A stretch of 64,000 bases of DNA from Labyrinthula sp. Ha. Taxonomy: Eukaryota; Sar; Bigyra; Labyrinthulida; Labyrinthulaceae. The stretch is from the NCBI GenBank assembly GCA_015227615.1, contig JAALGZ010000002.1:2728001-2792000 (forward strand). Reading direction: 5' to 3'. The position numbers were made by a program, and so were the translations under genes. Shown one piece after another: positions 46,137-57,835 of the stretch. Below the pieces are notes generated by a model that did no database searches, was not told the DNA's origin, and saw nothing but the letters and a program-made list of their open reading frames with translations. How positions within the stretch are numbered: position 1 is the stretch's first letter; each line of letters begins with the position of its first letter.

Positions 46137-47536
46137 ATGCCTTCTGTCGCATATTCCCCTAGTTCCTCCTCAATTCCACTTCTATCTCCCCCAGATACCC
46201 CAAAAGTCTCTGAATTAACTGAAATGAAACCATCCTCTCAAAACAAGTACCTCATTTTCCATATTTACTCTACTAGATTACTCCTCTGTCTGATTCTCAC
46301 CACATCCATTCTCTCTCTAAAGTAATCTTATATTTATGTTAATTTATAGATTATATTCCCTATCATCAGATTTAGGTAACATAACTATTCAAATATTCAA
46401 CAATAACAAGGAGATTATGGACCTTTCAGTCATCTCTCTCTCTTTTCTCTACGACCTAACAGAATTCCTTCATGCGCATTCCATTTTCTTTACAGCAGCA
46501 ATTAGTAAATCAAGTTTATTTATTAAATTCTTTAGCTGCTGGATCTGCTGTACTTCCTATTCTCACATCTCTTTTCCTACTTTTCTTTTTCTCTCATGAA
46601 TCCACTCTGTTTACTTCTTCAAATCCCTCAAATACTTTAATATACTACAAATCTTTTTCAGCTTCTCTTCTTTTATCAATTTATAAAATCTGTTTACTTG
46701 ATATTTATCTTCATGCTTTTCTAGTTTCTCTCTTACGCTTAGATATACTAGATCTGTCTCTTCTTTCTGAATCTCTTTCTATATCTGTCAACTTAATATC
46801 AACTCCTGCTATAACTTATTCTATGTTTTGTTCTTTATTTATTATTTGTTTTTTATTTTATTCAACTTATATATCCAGCAATAGAATATTTTCTGGGAAT
46901 AGTTTAAAATTACCTTCTCCAATAGCAAAAGTTACAGATTCGAAGAATTCAAAAAAGTTCCCATTTTTAGAAGAACAAGAAATAAAGAAAGGATATTTTG
47001 TTATGAGTGTTTTCTTTCAAGCTTTGTTTTGGTATTCTATGTATATACTTATAGAAAACGATCTTCTTGTTTTTCAGTTAAATGGAGTGATTGGTGAAAT
47101 TTTAGGAAAAGAAAAGAGTTTGAAAAGTTGGAATATATATTCAGTTTCTTTCTTGGAAACAGAATGTAGCTGGATTTCACTTTCTTTAACAATATTTTAT
47201 TATTTTTTCACTCTGTTTATTCCAATGATACTTTCTATTATTACTTGTTTTTCAGTTTGTGTAAACAAGAATATATTGAAAAAGTTAATTCACTTTCTCA
47301 ATTGTTTCTCTTGTCTTGAAGTTTTAGTTTTAGGTTCTATTGTTGCTATCTATGGAATACCTCTTTTAGCTTCTGTCGCTTTTACAGACAAGTTTGAAGT
47401 CATTTGTAATTTTGTGCATAGTTCATCTGAACTCTCTTGTCTTGATGTATCAGTTTCTTTACTAGATGGTTTTTCTTTTCTAATATTAGCTACTATTTCC
47501 AAACTTCTTTTCGTTCAACTCTTTTACAGAGTATAA
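46137..47536 (+). CDS. Multi-pass membrane protein, PqiA-like C-terminal region, about 445 aa
   Basis: Exon 1 (46137-46321) starts MPSVAYSPSSSS, a Ser/Pro-rich cytosolic head, and enters a first membrane helix. A 28-nt intron at 46322-46349 (GTAATC...TATAG) follows. A second, less certain intron best fits 46429-46462 (34 nt, GTCATC...CTAACAG), after which exon 3 runs to TAA at 47534-47536. These junctions keep one frame of 446 codons including stop. Seven to eight hydrophobic segments follow, with a charged loop after the fourth or fifth (SPIAKVTDSKNSKKF). The stretch CLEVLVLGSIVAIYGIPLLA near the end resembles the LDVF... signature of PqiA-domain membrane proteins, which work in lipid transport in bacteria. 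That match is weak. Composition is very AT-rich. It converges on the 220-aa membrane protein with a 143-bp gap. Confidence 0.7.
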
Positions 47537-47679
47537 ACTTTAATACTATTTATTCTTTTCGAAAAAAAATATATATATCGTATTTAATGCGTACGAGTCT
47601 CGTTTTTTTTTTGCAAAAAAAAAATTCAACAAAAGAAAACGTTGGACATAAATATAACAACTTACGTCTTACACGAAAT

Positions 47680-48342
47680 CTACTCTTGTTCTTTATTATC
47701 TGCGACATATCTAAAAACAGCGTAACAAAGTGGTTGATACAGCATACTAGTAGTCACCCAATTCTTCGTATGTGCATCAATAGGACCAGTCACTATTTTA
47801 AAAGGTAAACTCATAGGTCGATGCCAAACTCTCTTCAGCGTATCTGGAAAGTGGATAAACCCCAAATAAAGAAAGTAAGGTCCAGCTAATCCAAGTACAA
47901 AATATGGTGATTGGTGAAAGGACATGTAACAGGTGTAAAGATGTAAAACAGCCCAGTTGAAATCCTCTAGAAAACCAAGAAGTTCTGATTGAAGAAGAAG
48001 ATGCATCCAGCAAAGTGTCTCTCCAAAAATTGCCATGTACAAAGCGGCTTCATAGCAATCTGTTGCTTCTCCAAGCGTAAGAAAATGTGCGAACTCAGCA
48101 AATGTGGCTAAGGTTCGAGCAAATATGGGGGAATGGAGAATATCTGGTTTTGATTGTTGCGCAGGGACGTAGCTGGAAGGGTAAAGAAGTCTTACGAAAG
48201 AGTTTAGAAGGAGTGCAGCGGTTTGAAAGAGTGACAGAGCGTCAAACTTAGTAACTGCAAGTACCAGGACGGAAACAAGACTGAAAAGTGTCCAGACTGG
48301 AATTCCAGACAGCACGCTTTCTGCTTTTGACTCCTTTACCAT
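47680..48342 (-). CDS. Multi-pass membrane protein, 220 aa, unknown
   Basis: A single-exon frame from the ATG at 48342 to the stop at 47680-47682. It has about five hydrophobic segments, including VWTLFSLVSVLVLAV near residue 16, AALLLNSFVRLLY, ALYMAIFGETLCWMHLLL near 105, and FVLGLAGPYFLYLGFIHFP near 150. Conserved-looking polar residues sit next to helices (EFAHFLTLGEATDCYEA, FNWAVLHLYTCY, HRPMSLPF), which suggests a defined fold, possibly an EXPERA-like or small transporter fold. I cannot name a family. An AATTGCCCAAAAT element lies about 85 bp upstream. The codon usage is GC-richer than in the convergent neighbour. Confidence 0.75.
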   Translation of the reverse strand: MVKESKAESVLSGIPVWTLFSLVSVLVLAVTKFDALSLFQTAALLLNSFVRLLYPSSYVPAQQSKPDILHSPIFARTLATFAEFAHFLTLGEATDCYEAALYMAIFGETLCWMHLLLQSELLGFLEDFNWAVLHLYTCYMSFHQSPYFVLGLAGPYFLYLGFIHFPDTLKRVWHRPMSLPFKIVTGPIDAHTKNWVTTSMLYQPLCYAVFRYVADNKEQE

Positions 48343-48426
48343 TCTTGAGCTTTAAATTTGAACTCGTGTTTTTCTTCTTTTTCTGTACTCTGTAAACGGT
48401 TACTTTTTCAGAACAAGGATCCCAAT

Positions 48427-48440
48427 ATTTTGGGCAATTC
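48427..48440 (-). promoter_or_regulatory. GCCCAAAAT element upstream of the 220-aa membrane-protein gene
   Basis: Read on the minus strand the site is GAATTGCCCAAAAT, about 85 bp upstream of the ATG at 48342. It is one of five close copies near gene starts. Confidence 0.4.
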
Positions 48441-48585
48441 TCGATATATCTCGAAGTTATACCTAAAATCAAGCATGAAAATATTGAACAAGTACAATCG
48501 AGACCGAGAGGTGTAATAATCTCGAAAACAAGACTATATAGCTATCCTTTAAAAAAATAATACAGACTCAAATAAACTTCATCAA

Positions 48586-50155
48586 CTAGGAAAGATCAGT
48601 TGAATAAATGTACAAGTTATTCTGTCCAGCAACCGCAACTCCATTGACTTTTGGATGCCATGCACATGACAACACCTTCTTTGTAAAATCAATACTATCA
48701 TAACTTACCCGCTCATATGGAAACTTATACTTGAACATTGTCTTCACAGGTTTCTCTTCCTTTTTCTTTCCAGTAAATAAATTATTCAAAAATCTTCCTG
48801 TTTTCTTTTTCTGTGCATTTGTTTCTGCTTTTTGATATACATATCTCATCTCCATTTGTCTTCTAAAGTCTTGAATAGGTTTAGTTCCCATTGGAGCTTT
48901 TGAAGCTTCTATGAACGTATCATTTTTCTTTGAAAGATCCAATATATGAAAGAAGTTACCGTAAGTTCCAGTTACAACGTTTCCTCTTCCGCTTATATCA
49001 AATCCAAATTGATCATCTAATTTTTCAGCAGAGTTTAATTCAAATAATTTTGGTCGAACAAACTCATGTATATAATATGTATCAACAGGTTGTTTTTCCA
49101 TATTCATATCCCATATTTTTACACTCATATAATCTCTAGATATAATAAATCTTCCTCCCATAGAAAACTTTGCTTTAGATACTACATTAATTTTCTTTTC
49201 TCCTATATTACTATATCCAACTTCAACTCCATCACTTCTTGGTCTTGGAAAAGTTTTTACTGGATAATCTGTAAGTGCTCTTTGTCTCATATCAGATAAT
49301 CTAATATTTCCATGTGATGTACTATACAAAAATAAACTATCATTAATAGGATTAAAATCAACTCCTGTTATAGCTTCTACATTTGGTATTATACCTTCTG
49401 GAGATATATCAAGCACATTAAAACTTTTATTTTCTATTAAAACATCCCATAAATTTATTTGAAACTGATCCGCTGATAAAAAATTATTTTTATCTGGTGA
49501 CATTGAAAGACCAACTAAATCTGAAAAATGTATTCCTTCACTATAATTTCTTCTACACCTATGATATAATACATTTGCTCTTTTTTGTCTTCTACTTGGT
49601 ATTTTTATAGAATCATAATCTCTCATAAGTGGTGCTTCTTTTACAAGTGAACGAGCATGTCCAGGTGGCACTGGTTGTAAATCTTCTTCAAAAGGGGTTG
49701 GAAGATTATAATCTGAAAACTCCCATTCTGTTCTTGGTTTAACTCTAAACAACTTTATTGCTTTTTGATTACTTACAAGCAAAGATAAAGAGTTGCTTAC
49801 TGTAGGTCCCCAATTTACACTTAAAATAGCTTCATCTATATTTTGACTTTTTACAAAGTCAAATTGAGGGTAATGAGTGACAAACTCAGTAGCAAAAGTA
49901 TACTTTAGTTGATGTCTTCTATTATCTTCTGTTTGCTTAAGTACTACTAGATTACCAGATCTATCACCTAAGTTCTTTAATTAGGATATATAAGCTACCT
50001 GTTGCGAGATATTCTCCTGTTTCAGAGAACTCGACCGAAGTCAGGTGATCTGCTTCGTCTTCGGGAACACCAGGCTGGTTGTCTTTCATCTTTCGAAACC
50101 ATTGAGCAAATGTCCAGGGAGATTTAAGAGGTGGGGTGTCATTTGGGGAATCCAT
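48586..50155 (-). CDS. PP2A regulatory subunit B, B55 type, with a 31-nt intron
   Basis: Exon 1 (49999-50155) begins MDSPNDTPPLKSPWTF and contains ADHLTSVEFSETGEYLATG. A 31-nt intron (49968-49998, GTAGCT...CTTAG) splits the next Gly codon, and exon 2 (48586-49967) resumes with DRSGNLVVLKQTEDNR. The spliced protein has 512 residues. It forms the seven-blade WD-type propeller of B55 with its signatures FLSADQFQINLWDV, LFLYSTSHGNIRLSDMR, FIISRDYMSVKIWDMNMEKQ and VVTGTYGNFFHILD. B55 recruits substrates to protein phosphatase 2A, as in mitotic exit. It is longer than usual (about 440-450) because of a Lys/Arg-rich insert at about residues 415-465 in the last part of the propeller. A GATTGCCCAAAATT element lies about 96 bp upstream. 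Confidence 0.96.
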
Positions 50156-50250
50156 TTTTTTTTATTTTTAGTTCTTCTTTTGGAGTCGATGAGAGTTTTG
50201 TTTAGATGGAAGTTTTTATTGTTTTCGACTTCTTGTTTTTCTTCGGAGTT

Positions 50251-50264
50251 GATTGCCCAAAATT
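50251..50264 (+). promoter_or_regulatory. GCCCAAAAT element upstream of PP2A-B55
   Basis: GATTGCCCAAAATT lies about 96 bp upstream of the B55 ATG and matches the SET-gene copy over all 14 bases. Its orientation relative to the gene is opposite to that at the 220-aa gene, so the element, if real, may work in both orientations. Confidence 0.45.
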
Positions 50265-52858
50265 ATTCTTTAATTTTGTTCCAGTAATTTTTGAAACAAT
50301 TATATTTTGAAGAAAATTAGGCTTGTTTTTTAAAAACATAAATAATTGTATTATAATGGAAAAAAGTTATTGTATGATTAGAAGATTTAGATAAAATAAA
50401 GTACTTAAAGATAAATTGTGTAATTAATTTACACACCGTGTTTTTAATGAGGGTGTTTGTTTTCTTTTAAAAACAATACATGGGTGAAAGAGGAATTGTA
50501 ATTCTGCACTTGCTGCTTGAAAGCTAAAGCCAACAACAAGAATTAAATGATAAGAAAGTTTTCAAAACGTAATGGTTTCGTCACTCATTAAAAAATGAAA
50601 TCTTATTGAACTAATTAAATTTACTGAGAAATGTAGAAAAAGGAAAAAAAAAGTACCTAGGCACAACATTCACTGAATCCTTCAAGTAAACGGTTCAGGA
50701 GTTTCGGATAATGTAAACTGAGTGAGAGAATATATTATTAATAGCTTTGCGCTATTAATTAGTTTTCCTGGTGGATTTCTCATTGTTATCCTCAAAGAAA
50801 TCTAAAACAGTGCACATTTTAGACAGTATATGAGAGGTAACCTGAGAACCCTGTAAGCGTGTTACAGTTAATATATATATATGTAGTGTCACTAGTTAGT
50901 TTAGTAGTTTAGTTATCTTGAATTAAATTGGAGAGATGTATAAGGAAAAATTACCTTATCCAAAAGCAACAATAATTCAAAAAGTCCTTCTTCAATAATA
51001 AAGTTGAAAACTTAGCGTTCTCTATATAGAAAACACCTATCCACTTGCGAGGAAAGAAATTATTCATAAATAGTAACATATTTAGGCGAAACCAAGTATT
51101 CAAAAGGAAAATGGCCTCAGCTAAATCCAAAATTGATATAAGCAGATCTATTAAGCTAACATATGGTTTGCTGAATTAGAGCATATTATACTAATACAAA
51201 ATAATGTAGCTGGTTAATCTAGCGCTTTATAACCATTCATAGGGATGGGCTACATCGATACAAAAAATCAAAGCAATTGAATCAGCCTAATTGTTTTTTT
51301 CTCACAGGAGTGCTCAAAAAGTTTTTCTTCTGTGTGCTGCACTATGAGTCACAATTCAAATTTCAAGTATCTCTTGCGCCATCACGTTTGTCCTATTTTC
51401 GCTGCAAAACTTGAGGCATTCTATGCAGAGAGACAGCAGACGAAAAAACAAAAAACATAGAAGTTCTACAATTTCTAACCTTGCTAGGAATCAGTTTGGA
51501 CTCGAAAATTTCAAAATATCGTCATTGAAATATATATTTTCCGCCTTTCCAGTTCTAAAGCAATATATAAGGCTGTCGTCCATTAAACTCATCTGAAAGG
51601 TTTTAATCCAGCTCTGAGTCTATCTCATCTCCTAGTTTCTGCTTATGCAGTGCTATTACGTGAAACTTATGCTCTACCAATGGCGTAGAGTGCCGAAAAC
51701 TCCTCATTGAGAAAGCAAAGATCCTCAAACTAAAACTCATTTAAAGCAAGTTTTGAGGGTTTGAGTTTCCTCCAACTCAGTCATGAGACTCAAAGTCGTG
51801 AATGAATTCCTCATTTCTCACTCAATAAGAATATGGCAATTCCTACCTAAGATTATCCCAATGAGCCCCATATTCCTTACAGGAAATGGTATAAAGATTC
51901 GCTTAGACGCAATATTTCAATTAGAAGTTTTTCTAAGAGTCCAATCGAGTACTCAATAAGGAATCACCCTGCTGTTAACACCAGTAACCACGTTTGAAGC
52001 TGAGTCTTATAGAGACTAGGGGATGAAGATTGTCGAAAGTACTAAGTTCACAAGGACACACATATCTTGTTGCGACACAAAGACATTAGAAGTGTAATTG
52101 TTATTTTAAGCTTCCACTGTTATATCATTAAATATGAAAATACCTACTGTAAAGTCTTTCTCTTTTTAAGTCATTAAAACTTAATTCTGTCGTACTTTGG
52201 TTGACCCTTATATTCAAAATTTTTGTTGTAATTAAGAAAATTAAATTTATGAAAATTTCTTTACCTGAAAGCTTTTTGTAAGAACAATTCTTAATGCTCC
52301 ACTTGCTTTTCTTGTGGTTCTCAGTTTTAAACTTCTTGAGGTAACTCAACTAAATAACAACCAACAACCAAGTGTTCCGATCTCTAGGTTACTGAATTTA
52401 ATAAACCAAGGCGCTACTCCTCAGTTGGCTTTTAGTTGTACAAAACAGTCCATCAATCACATACTTTCATTTAGGTGTTTCATTTCAAGAAATATCCAGG
52501 GAAAAAGCTCTCGCAAAAGTAAGTCACTCCTTCGCAAACGGTGTCTCTAATAGAGAAGTGATTGAGAAATATGAGAAGAAAGCACTATAAGGAAATGATT
52601 GCGCTTCTTTAATCAACTACTATAGTTACAATCGGCGCAACAAACTGGCCGGGCATTAGCAAAACACATAGAATCAGAGGAAAGTGTACGGGTTCGTTCC
52701 ATTATGAATTTTTTATTTATTGTTTACAAGAAAACGGATGTCATTAGAGACAAGGTCATAGAAAAGATTGAACAAGAACTCTCTCGTTGAAATCAAAATA
52801 CAAAAGAAGTACTATGCTCTTACAATAATTTCCTTAATCATTTTATCGACACCTAAAA
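50265..52858. other. Intergenic stretch, about 2.6 kb
   Basis: AT-rich with short AT microsatellites near 50.87 kb. Nothing I can support as coding or RNA. Confidence 0.5.
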
Positions 52859-54211
52859 TTAAAAACTAATCCCGTTGTCTTTTAACAACTTTTCATACTT
52901 CTCTATTTTTGCATTAGCTTCTCTTAGCTCTCTCTGCAGTTGCATAGCACTCTTAGGTGCATTCTTCTTTGCAGCTGCTGGTTTTGCAGTACCAGATGAT
53001 AACACACCCTTCTTCTTTGGATCCATACTTACTTTAAATACTCTTCCTTCTTTACCTTCAAACCATTCTTTACCCTTAACACTTGCCTTACCAGCATAAG
53101 TATCTGGATACAAATCCTTTTGAAACAAGTCACTCTTTCTAGGACAAATGAAACTCAGAGGAACAACCTTGTCTGAACAAAGTTTCAACATCCTCGTTAC
53201 CTCACATTTTGTTACATCAAGTGCTCGTGAAGGTACTACACACATCCCTCTGCACGGTTCGTTTGTTCTAAATTCATCCAAATGAAATTGCCAAGGTGCT
53301 CCATCTACAAGTTCATAGTATCTCACATTTGCATCCCCCTTTCCAGCAAGATAAAGCATATTACGATCCTCGTCATAAAATGGTAGCATTACTCCTGCAG
53401 CTTGATCCACATTAACACTCGCATATGGTTTAGCCATAGCTCTTTGATCCCATAATCTAAACTGCCTTTTTGCTTGTCGATTAAATCCAACAGTACAAAC
53501 CGCCTCTGAATTTCCCGGTCCCTTATTTGGGATAAATACAACTTTAGATGTCTTATGCCCATCATGACAAACAAGTTCTTCCCGAACTTCACCGGTTCTA
53601 GGATCAATCAACCTTAACTTTTTATCTCTAGCTGTTGATGCTAAAACTTCTCCTGTTGAACTCCATGCACATCCATATAAAATTTCATTGTGATCCGTGG
53701 AAGATTTTTCCTCCTGTGTTTCTACATCCCAGATCTTAACGGTACGATCTGCACTACCAGTAGCAAGAACCCACTCAGCAGTAGGATGATGTAAAACTAC
53801 AGTAACTTTCTTATCATGACCTACCATATCTCCCAAACTTTCACTTATACTTTCTTTTAATCCTTCTGGTGGAATCCCCCAAATCTTACAAACGCAGTCA
53901 TCTCCGCCTGTAGCGATAAGTTGTTGCTGAAAGGGGTTAAAATCGAAGTCTAGAACTGGTCCACGATGTCCATCAATACAAGGGAGAACACCAGAAGGTA
54001 ATCTACGTTGTCCCTTTGGAAGATCCATACTGATCATTGCCAGGGAACCACCAGCTTGGTGGATTGGGAAGGCCATGTACTTTGTGTTAGCTTTGATGTA
54101 GTTGTGGTCACCAATTGCAGTGGATAATCTGAAGTTTGAGTAGTTTTCATCAGCCTTTGGATTTTTAGCATATACATGGCGGACTTTAGAAGCTCTTACG
54201 AAACGCGACAT
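52859..54211 (-). CDS. Coronin, actin-binding WD-repeat protein
   Basis: A single-exon protein of 450 aa, typical for short coronins. The N-terminus MSRFVRASKVRHVYAKNPK and the first DUF1899 segment are family hallmarks. WD repeats follow (VLDFDFNPFQQQLIATGGDD, WVLATGSADRTVKIWD, VLASTARDKKLRLIDPRTG). The DUF1900 region includes MLYLAGKGDANVRYYE and EPCRGMCVVPSRALDV, and a Lys/Ala-rich linker leads to a C-terminal coiled coil (LQRELREANAKIEKYEKLL) used for oligomerisation. Coronins bind F-actin and act with Arp2/3 and cofilin in endocytosis and motility. All parts are present. Codon use is GC-richer than in the PT-stalk and 46-kb genes, consistent with high expression. Confidence 0.97.
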   Translation of the reverse strand: MSRFVRASKVRHVYAKNPKADENYSNFRLSTAIGDHNYIKANTKYMAFPIHQAGGSLAMISMDLPKGQRRLPSGVLPCIDGHRGPVLDFDFNPFQQQLIATGGDDCVCKIWGIPPEGLKESISESLGDMVGHDKKVTVVLHHPTAEWVLATGSADRTVKIWDVETQEEKSSTDHNEILYGCAWSSTGEVLASTARDKKLRLIDPRTGEVREELVCHDGHKTSKVVFIPNKGPGNSEAVCTVGFNRQAKRQFRLWDQRAMAKPYASVNVDQAAGVMLPFYDEDRNMLYLAGKGDANVRYYELVDGAPWQFHLDEFRTNEPCRGMCVVPSRALDVTKCEVTRMLKLCSDKVVPLSFICPRKSDLFQKDLYPDTYAGKASVKGKEWFEGKEGRVFKVSMDPKKKGVLSSGTAKPAAAKKNAPKSAMQLQRELREANAKIEKYEKLLKDNGISF

Positions 54212-57200
54212 TGTTCTTGTGTGCTTTTGTGTTTGCTTTACTTTTTTCTTCTCCTGAGTTTTTTGGATACGGTTTGATTTGTGAGGAATGACTATTTCAG
54301 CCAGGGTTAGACTTATCCGTTTCTATTCATGGCATACTAATAGATATTGAGAGTATAAATAGCATTAATATTATAGTAAAAATAGTATTATTATCTATAA
54401 TATTAAGTGAGGAGGTTTTTGTGGGGACATGGTGTCTTAAGTGAAATTACAGCGTAAGAAGAATATTTAAACTGATTTCATATTCAATACAATATTTCAA
54501 GATTCTCGAAATAATAAAAAAATGTTTGAGATATTATAATTAGATTATTTTCAATCGTTGAAATAAAACTAGATATTGTTGAAACTAAAATAAATGATTT
54601 AAATACACCTCCCCTTGTGTCAACTCATACTCTGGATATACAATATATTGAATTTGTTTAATATAGAATTATTATAATTGAAAATGAAAAGTTAATAAAG
54701 AAGAGCAACATATTCTTGATATTTTTTTCTCATGTGATAAACAGACTTCCATAAAAACATACTAGGAATATCCGTGCAATGACTCTATTATCATTTTCCG
54801 AGGGGTGTTAGTTAAGAAGACCTTTTGAGTCAGGGAATTAGATCACCTATCGCAGTTTTATCTTACCATAAAAAAACATTAGTGTACTTTTGAATGTAAT
54901 TAATTATATTGTTAAGTAGGAGAAATCATAAAAGGCTCCAATAGAGCAGTAAAATATGCCTAAAGAGAATTAACAAGCAGTTCATATTTAAAACCATTGG
55001 ACCAACAACAATCTTATAGACTGCTTGCCTGCAAGTTAGCACACTAGTCTCTTTATTAAATACCATTTTATTTCAATTCAAGTAACATGTTTTTTGAAGT
55101 ACTGGTGGTACTCATCCTTCAACCTATACATAAGAACTCATTCTCTTTGTACGAATCAAGAATACAGAAAATGAATAGTTGAATATTATTGAGATAGAAG
55201 CTATATCCAATAAAGAACTCTTAAGTCCATATCATAATTTAATCCTTTCCTGATTCTATGTTCATAATAATTCACGGGACCCCGAGAACAGGAGGTACCG
55301 GATCGAGTACTTTAAGAGGGAAATGGAAGTTGGTACAGTTCCTGTTTTAAGTTGATGTTACAATTATTAGTACAACTTCTATAAGAATTGAACACTTTGC
55401 ATTGCATAGGATAATTTACGACAATTCCTACAGAGAAAAAAGTTTGGTTATATACCTTATGAAAATTTCTTAAAGTAGAATAGAGAAAACCTATCAACAG
55501 ACCACACAAACCTCTTGGCACGTGTGCTGCAATTATCATCATTCCTGAAAAGAAAACTTCAATATTGAAAAATCTGAGAATGCAAGAAAGTCTTTGGAAA
55601 TACCAGGATAAGCGTTCATGAGCAGTAACGGGAAATACAAGTTCTGTTTAGAAAAAAAATATAGTCCAACCTAATTTTCACTCTAAGGATTCAGCGAACT
55701 TTTTTTTATATATGGAGCAGCTGAATACACAAAGAAAACCGGAGTTTTCACTCAAGGTAGAAACATGAATTCCAAGAAAATATCAGGTTAGGCTCTTGCA
55801 GTCACAGTAGTGCCCAGAAATATTTTTGTGATGTTGGTCCATGGTCATTTTGTCTCTCCATATCAACAAAGGTTGAGCGCTATGAATTTTACTTTCACTA
55901 AAAAGTTTACAGCAGAAAAAACTCCTTGCAATACCTCAAATTATGGAAACATGCCAATTAATTAAAGTCTTGGGAGTTATTTAGGTATCGTGGAGATCTG
56001 AAAGCAGTTGCCTTCCTTTTCTTGTTGCTCTTTTGTGCCGCTAAACTATACACCATCCACAACAGATGATTAGGGTGCATTCTGAAGTTAACTATGGAGG
56101 AAGAATATAGAATCAGAACTAGCGTCAAGATCATTATTTAATCCTATAAGTGACAAGAGCATTATTTCTGTGAAAAAGATAAAAAAACAACAGTGATAAA
56201 TACTGCCTTTATCTAAAATCTGCAAATAACTGATTGCCGAAACTTATGACTTATGGAAACTAGAGCTACAGTCTCATAAGAGTACCTCTTCCCCTGGAAA
56301 TTCGAGTATAAGAGGCAGGATTTAGTCATCTTGTCTTTGCTAAAGCTTGATTCGGGTTTCTTGCTAAAATACTAACTATACATTTTTTTTTCAAAAATGG
56401 AGAGAGTTTCTAATAAGCTGCTTCTCCAGGCGAAAGATTCTCATCACCGCAAACGTGCTTGCAGTTTCTATTATTAACCAAGATAGGAAATGTACCTAGG
56501 TCATGTATTTTCCCGTGATTTCACTTTGAACTACTCTGTTGTCTCCATTATCAATATTAAGGACTGCAAGCCGTATGAAAGAACAGCTGTGTACTGATCA
56601 TTGTCTTAGAAACCTGGATGCATTCTTAGAGCACCTACAGAAAATTCTAAGTTTCCTCTCTTAGTTCTCATGCTTAGACTATCGCAAGAGTATTATATCT
56701 CCCAATACGTATCTCTCCTCCATCATATTTCAAATTCGGTACTGGAAACTGATGTTTGTACAAAAATTGTGGTTGCGTAAGACATCTTATCTTCAGCTAA
56801 CAAGAAACCTTTATTCAAGGTAAAGTCATATTATAGGAACATTTAGCCATCGTAACTTTTGTTCAATTGATTATGAATAGCTTTACTAATGATTTGTTAC
56901 AGTAGTAATCCAGGAAAACGAATAGATAGAAACCCCGCATGCGCATGAAATTTTTGCAGTGCATTTATTTGGGAATATTGATCCTACTTGGTTTCTATAA
57001 TATCAAATGGATTTGTCCACTAGAATGGTAACACAATGCTAACAAAATAAAACACGCGTTTATGGGAAACCAGTAATGGTTCCATTTATATTTTTCAGCA
57101 GTTTCATAAACACAACACAAAGAAGGAAAAAGGAAGCATTAGGCTACATACTTTTTTGCATTACTTTCTTCTCAATAAATGCTAGATTTAGAGAAAACAG

Positions 57201-57628
57201 ATATGGCAAAGGCTATTACTGTACTCAATCATAAATACCCTCTCACAAGAACCCATCAGCCACAACATTTTCTTAACAAATCTGTGTGTTCGAATGGACT
57301 GAGATTATGCATCTTAGTATGCTCAGTCCAAAGTTTAAGAAAAACGACTACTGCAAAATTTTGATGTGAGCAAGTAATGCTATTCACTGTGTATTAAAAG
57401 TTTTTTTATATAAACTAATACTTTTCCCAATACGTATCCAGCTGAAACCAAAGTTATTTATTGCCGTGGCGGACCAAGATAGATAATTTCCATCTGGGTC
57501 TGATCGGGCTCTGATAGAAGCAAATCACACCAAGATGCATTTAATTAATGTTGAAATGGATTCCTCAACACTGGAAAACCATTTTTTATGTCCAATTTTG
57601 ATGGGAAAATTTCTCCTCTCTGTTTACA

Positions 57629-57835
57629 ATGCTTGTGTGTATTTTTGCCATCAACATCCTGTGCATTTATATACCTGTTTTTTTCATCCAAAGTAGGTTC
57701 CATTCAAAAAGAGTTTTTGGATCCGGTTTAGCTAAACATCGACTGAAGCGAGATTCCGATTTACATCGAGATCTTTTCACGTCTAACAGTAAAAAGAAGC
57801 TGGGGTTTCCAAACCATGCACAGCTCTACCTTTGA
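57629..57835 (+). CDS. Possible 68-aa membrane microprotein
   Basis: A true ATG opens a frame with an N-terminal hydrophobic segment (LVCIFAINILCIYIPVFFI), followed by a basic tail (GLAKHRLKRDSDLHRDLF) and a TGA stop. The codon usage is fairly protein-like. There is no known homologue and no neighbour context, so this is a weak call. Confidence 0.25.
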   Translation: MLVCIFAINILCIYIPVFFIQSRFHSKRVFGSGLAKHRLKRDSDLHRDLFTSNSKKKLGFPNHAQLYL

